Positions 60,389 to 64,000 of a DNA stretch of 64,000 nucleotides are shown one piece after another. Under the pieces are notes generated by a model, which was not told the origin of the DNA, did not search any database, and was given only the letters and a program-made list of their open reading frames with translations. Source of the DNA: Asticcacaulis sp. UBA2476 (GTDB taxonomy: Bacteria; Pseudomonadota; Alphaproteobacteria; Caulobacterales; Caulobacteraceae); assembly GCA_002342035.1 (NCBI GenBank), contig DDPE01000090.1:1-64000 (forward strand). Reading direction: 5' to 3'. Position 1 is the first letter of the stretch. Each line of letters opens with the position of its first letter. A program made the translations under genes and the position numbers.

Positions 60389-62205
60389 AATATTCTATTC
60401 CGTTTGTCCCGTCTTCCGGTGGCTTTCAATGGGTGGCCGACAGTGTCTGGAAGGTTGAGCACGCCTTTGAGCGCGCCCATGTCGAAGGCCAGACCCAGGA
60501 AAATACCGCCCAGCGCATCTTTTTCATTCTGGCGCTCATCGCCTGCATGTTTGCGGTGCTGATGATTTTTGCGGTTAAGGCCGCGCTGTTTAGCGGAGTC
60601 GATGGTGTGACCGGTGCGCCGGTGTCGCCGGGGGCGCGCTCTGAACTGGTCGACCGCAACGGCGCACTGTTAGCTGCCGACGGCGAAAACTTCATTCTCT
60701 ATGTCGATCCGACCGATATGATGGCGTCTGATCGTCCATTGGTGAAGCGGGCGCTGATCCAGCTTTTGCCGGATGTGTCGCTGGAGACGATCGATAAGGC
60801 CCTGCGCGGTGATGGCCGGGCGCGGGTCGCGGGCTGGCTGAAACCTTCGGATCGGGCGCGTATCCTGAATTACGGCCTGCCGGGTCTGATCTTCGAGCCG
60901 GTGCGGGTGCGCACCTATCCTTTAGGTATCACGGGTGCCAGCTATATCGGGGCGACGGAACGCGGCGGCAAGGGTGTCGCCGGGGCCGAACGCGCGCTCA
61001 ATGACGACATTGATCTGAGCATCGCCGCGCACGGCGGGGTGCCGGTTGAACTGGCCATGGACCTGCGGGTGCAGGGCGCACTTGAGAACGAACTGCGCGC
61101 CGCCGCGGTTGATCAGCAGGCGCAGGCCGCCATTGGCATCGTCACCAATGTGCGCACCGGTGAGATCTTAGGCATGGCAAGCTGGCCGGAATATGATCCG
61201 AACCGCGCCGGCAGTTTTTCCGAGAACGAAAAGAAGAACCGTGCGGCGGCGGCGGTCTATGAAATGGGGTCGATTTTTAAGGTGATTTCGGTGGCCATCG
61301 GCTTAGAGACCGGCACGGCCTCGATCAATTCGGTCTTTGACGCCCGCGCGCCGTTTAAGATCGGTAGCCGCAAAATTTCCGACTATCACGCTGAGAATCG
61401 CGTCATGACGCTGGAGGATGTGTTTATCCATTCCTCCAACATCGGGGTGTCGCAACTGGCCGAAAGTGTCGGCATCGATACCATGACCAGGTTCTATGAT
61501 AATCTGGGCCTGTTCCGGGCGGCGGATACGGAACTCTATGAATCGGCCCGCCCGATCATTGCCAAAAAATGGACAGCCAGCACGCTGGCGTCGACCTCAT
61601 TTGGCCATGCCATGTCGATTTCACCTCTGGCCTATGCTCAGGCGTTTGGGGCGGTGGCCAATGGTGGCTATCTGCGTCCGCTCACGGTGCGCAAACATCA
61701 GCCGGGGCAGGTGCTGGACGGGGCGCGGGTCTTTTCGGCCAACACCTCGCGCCAGATGCTGGATCTGATGCGTATCAACGGCATCCGTGGGACGGGCACG
61801 CGCGCCAATGCGCCGGGTCTTAGGGTGGGCGGCAAGACCGGCTCTGCGGAACGCGTGGTCGATGGCCGTTACCTGCGCTCCAGCCTGTTCTCCAGCTATG
61901 TGGCCGTGTTCCCAACCGATGGGGCCATTGAGGACGACCGCTACATGGTGCTGATCATGGTCGATGACCCCAAGGGCTCAAAAGCCTCATCCGGCCTGCG
62001 CACCGGCGGGTTTGTGGCGGCACCTGTTGCGGGCCGTGTCATTGACCGCATAGCACCGTTTGTCGGCGTGGCGCGCAAGGAAGATAAGTTTACTCAGGCG
62101 GAGTGGGACAAGGCTCCGGTCGTGGCCGAAGTCCAAAGCGGCGCTCAATCCGTTCCGACTCCGGTGGCCGCTGTAGCGCCCTTACCTGTATCGGGAGGTC
62201 AGTAA
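60385..62205 (+). CDS. ftsI: penicillin-binding protein 3 (FtsI), septal transpeptidase
   Basis: 606 residues. Membrane helix at about 46-68. Transpeptidase motifs are S296xxK299 (GSIFKV), S350-S-N352 and K484TG486 (GGKTGSAER). The N-terminal pedestal contains the usual ARSELVDRNGALLA. Cross-links septal peptidoglycan with FtsW. Confidence 0.96.
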   Translation: MKYSIPFVPSSGGFQWVADSVWKVEHAFERAHVEGQTQENTAQRIFFILALIACMFAVLMIFAVKAALFSGVDGVTGAPVSPGARSELVDRNGALLAADGENFILYVDPTDMMASDRPLVKRALIQLLPDVSLETIDKALRGDGRARVAGWLKPSDRARILNYGLPGLIFEPVRVRTYPLGITGASYIGATERGGKGVAGAERALNDDIDLSIAAHGGVPVELAMDLRVQGALENELRAAAVDQQAQAAIGIVTNVRTGEILGMASWPEYDPNRAGSFSENEKKNRAAAAVYEMGSIFKVISVAIGLETGTASINSVFDARAPFKIGSRKISDYHAENRVMTLEDVFIHSSNIGVSQLAESVGIDTMTRFYDNLGLFRAADTELYESARPIIAKKWTASTLASTSFGHAMSISPLAYAQAFGAVANGGYLRPLTVRKHQPGQVLDGARVFSANTSRQMLDLMRINGIRGTGTRANAPGLRVGGKTGSAERVVDGRYLRSSLFSSYVAVFPTDGAIEDDRYMVLIMVDDPKGSKASSGLRTGGFVAAPVAGRVIDRIAPFVGVARKEDKFTQAEWDKAPVVAEVQSGAQSVPTPVAAVAPLPVSGGQ

Positions 62206-63692
62206 TGGGTAAGGCCGGAATGAAGCTGTCTGACATCTTGCGCCGCGATCTGGACCACGATCCGGTCGTCACCGGCATCACCGCCGATAGCCGTAAGGTT
62301 GGCGAAGGCGTGCTGTTCTGCGCGCTGCCCGGCACCAAGGTCGATGGCCGTGAGTTTATCCCACAGGCTCTGGCGGCGGGGGCGGCGGCGATTTTAACGC
62401 CGGACGATGGCGCAAAGACGCAACTGAAAACCGTCGTCGATAATATCGACAGCCTGATAAAGGTTGCCGATGTCCGCCGCGCCTATGCGCTGGCGGCCAA
62501 GACGTTTTATGGCGCGCAACCCAAAACCTGCGTGGCGATCACCGGCACCAATGGCAAGACGTCGGTGGCGACGTTCTGCCGGCAGATGTTTGCCCATATG
62601 GGCCGTAAATCGGCCAGCATGGGGACGCTCGGCGTTGTCAAGCAGGACGGGATTGTGGAAACCGCCATTACCGCACCGGGGCTTACGACCCCCGATGCCG
62701 CCGATGTGGCGCGCTATATGGCAGAGCTTGCCGCCGATGGTGTCACCCATATGGCGCTGGAGGCGTCATCGCATGGGATTGATCAGCGCCGGTTGGACGG
62801 CGTAACGCTTACAGCAGCCGGTTTCACCAATCTGACGCAGGATCACCTCGATTACCACGCCACGATGGACAGCTATCGTCAGGCCAAGCTGCGCCTGTTT
62901 GAGCAGCTTTTGCCACGCGGACGACAAGCCGTGCTTAATGCCGATTCGGATGCCTATAACGCCTTTGCGGCGACGGCGATCATGTCGGGCGCCAATGTCA
63001 TGAGCGTGGGTGAACGCGGTCAGCACCTGACCCTCATCCAGCGCGATCTGATTGCCGATGGCCAGATCCTGCACCTTGATCACTATGGCAAACGCTATGA
63101 GGTCAAGCTACCGCTGGCCGGTCTGTTTCAGGCGTCGAATGCTTTGGTTGCGGCGGGGTTGTGTCTGGCGGCCGGGGAGGCGATTGATGATGTGCTGGCG
63201 TCGCTAACTCACCTGACCGGCGCGCGCGGCCGTCTTGAGCGGGTCGGCACGAAACCCAATGGCGCGGAAATCTATGTCGATTATGCCCACACACCTGATG
63301 GGCTGGAAACGGTCTTAAAGGCCCTGCGCCCCCATACCAAAGGCCGGTTGTTGTGTGTGTTTGGTTGCGGCGGTGACCGCGACAAGACCAAACGGCCGAT
63401 CATGGGCGGTATTGCCCAGCGCCTGTCGGACCTGAGCTTTGTTACCGATGATAATCCGCGTTCCGAAGCGGCTGAGGTCATTCGGGCTGAGGTGATTGCG
63501 GGCATGACCGGCACCGGTGGCTATAAAGATATCGGTGACCGTCGCGCCGCCATTTTTGAGGCGGTCAGTCAGTTGCAAACCGGCGATGTGCTGGTGGTCG
63601 CCGGAAAAGGTCACGAGCAGGGTCAGATTATCAAAGGGCAAGTCTTGCCTTTCGATGACGCCGGTGTAGTGCTTGAGGCGCTAAATACATAA
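62205..63692 (+). CDS. murE: UDP-MurNAc-tripeptide synthetase (meso-DAP adding)
   Basis: 495 residues from the ATG at 62205, which overlaps the ftsI stop by one base; GGGAGG lies 8 bp upstream. The ATP loop GTNGKTS is at 114-120. The substrate motif DNPR at 416-419 selects meso-diaminopimelate. Adds the third amino acid of the peptidoglycan stem. Confidence 0.96.
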   Translation: MGKAGMKLSDILRRDLDHDPVVTGITADSRKVGEGVLFCALPGTKVDGREFIPQALAAGAAAILTPDDGAKTQLKTVVDNIDSLIKVADVRRAYALAAKTFYGAQPKTCVAITGTNGKTSVATFCRQMFAHMGRKSASMGTLGVVKQDGIVETAITAPGLTTPDAADVARYMAELAADGVTHMALEASSHGIDQRRLDGVTLTAAGFTNLTQDHLDYHATMDSYRQAKLRLFEQLLPRGRQAVLNADSDAYNAFAATAIMSGANVMSVGERGQHLTLIQRDLIADGQILHLDHYGKRYEVKLPLAGLFQASNALVAAGLCLAAGEAIDDVLASLTHLTGARGRLERVGTKPNGAEIYVDYAHTPDGLETVLKALRPHTKGRLLCVFGCGGDRDKTKRPIMGGIAQRLSDLSFVTDDNPRSEAAEVIRAEVIAGMTGTGGYKDIGDRRAAIFEAVSQLQTGDVLVVAGKGHEQGQIIKGQVLPFDDAGVVLEALNT

Positions 63693-63718
63693 GATTTGTT
63701 TCTCAGTCCGACTTTTTG

Positions 63719-63809
63719 CCCCTCACCCCAACCCTCTCCCCGCGAGCAGGGAGAGGGAGCAGAAAGGTCCCCTCGCCCCATTTCATGGGGAGAGGGTTAG
63801 GGTGAGGGG
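63719..63809. repeat. 91 bp inverted-repeat element between murE and murF
   Basis: 23 bp terminal inverted repeats with one mismatch (63719-63741 and 63787-63809; CCCCTCACCC... against ...GGGTGAGGGG), plus inner CTCCCC/GGGGAG pairings. Sits inside the dcw operon, so it is transcribed as a hairpin between two genes. Confidence 0.8.
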
Positions 63810-63830
63810 CCACTAAACATTTGAGAGAGC

Positions 63831-64000
63831 ATGACCGAAGTTTTGTGGACGGCAAAGGAATGGGCGCAGGCCGTAGGCGGTCGTCTGGTCGATGCGACGG
63901 GGGCACCGCTCGGTGACGCTGATGCCATCGCGCTCCATGCCTCTAACGTCAATTTCGACAGCCGCGCCATTGAGGTCGGTGATATATTTCTGGCCCTAAA
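63831..64000 (+). CDS. murF: UDP-MurNAc-tripeptide--D-Ala-D-Ala ligase, N-terminal part (partial)
   Basis: 56 codons before the window ends. A GAGAGAG site precedes the ATG. The NFDSRAIEVGDIFLAL motif is the N-terminal uridine-binding signature of Mur ligases, and the position after murE in the dcw cluster makes it murF. It would add D-Ala-D-Ala to the UDP-MurNAc-tripeptide. Confidence 0.9.
   Translation, partial: MTEVLWTAKEWAQAVGGRLVDATGAPLGDADAIALHASNVNFDSRAIEVGDIFLAL

Overview
This 64 kb window is chromosomal DNA from an alphaproteobacterium, most likely a Caulobacteraceae of the Asticcacaulis type. The evidence is a CpdR-like cell-cycle response regulator beside an N-formylglutamate amidohydrolase, a split MetH, SigF/NrsF-type sigma/anti-sigma pairs with promoters close to the Caulobacter SigF consensus, and a standard dcw cluster. 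The GC content is moderate (I judge about 58-60% by eye), lower than Caulobacter itself. I see no prophage, insertion sequence, CRISPR array or plasmid replication gene.

Layout. 0-6 kb: partial PAS sensor protein, glutathione transferase, Yip1 membrane protein, alpha/beta hydrolase, HD-GYP protein, DUF4142 protein. 6.3-8.2 kb: YadGH-like ABC exporter with large hairpins in and after the operon. 8.3-14.2 kb: a probable lysine/pipecolate catabolic locus (LysR regulator and mu-crystallin-family reductase diverging from pipecolate oxidase, piperideine-6-carboxylate dehydrogenase and glutaryl-CoA dehydrogenase). 14.2-16.4 kb: a compact metal-stress-like module (HvfC/BufC-like protein diverging from a sigma/NrsF pair), bracketed by inverted copies of a 44 bp palindromic repeat. 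16.4-18.2 kb: ROK regulator and a candidate small RNA. 18.3-26.7 kb: 2OG-oxygenase-like gene and a four-gene alpha-E / ATP-grasp / transglutaminase / DUF2126 amidoligase cluster. 26.9-32.6 kb: Sel1-repeat protein, soluble chemoreceptor, SIMPL protein, patatin, aquaporin. 32.6-36.3 kb: a complete bufferin (copper-peptide) locus with DoxX, SigF, NrsF, DUF2282 peptide, MNIO enzyme and BufC.

36.3-44.5 kb: flavin split-barrel protein, tRNA-Val(GAC), cpdR, N-formylglutamate amidohydrolase, pyrophosphatase, acyltransferase and small conserved proteins. 44.6-51.5 kb: a methionine-cycle operon led by an ArsR-methyltransferase fusion (metF, metH in two pieces, with two extra genes between them). 51.6-57.3 kb: lipoprotein, glycosyltransferase, DjlA-like chaperone, amidase and small membrane proteins. 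57.3-57.7 kb: RNase P RNA. 58.4-64 kb: the start of the dcw cluster, mraZ-rsmH-ftsL-ftsI-murE-murF (last one cut by the window end).

The most interesting theme is the presence, 18 kb apart, of two sigma/NrsF modules. DoxX and the DUF2282 peptide each have a perfect GTAACC-N16-CGAA element, and the orphan HvfC-like gene has GTAACC-N16-CGTA, which predicts one regulon, or two cross-talking ones, for metal or redox stress. Functional calls come from recognising family motifs by eye; no database search was possible.
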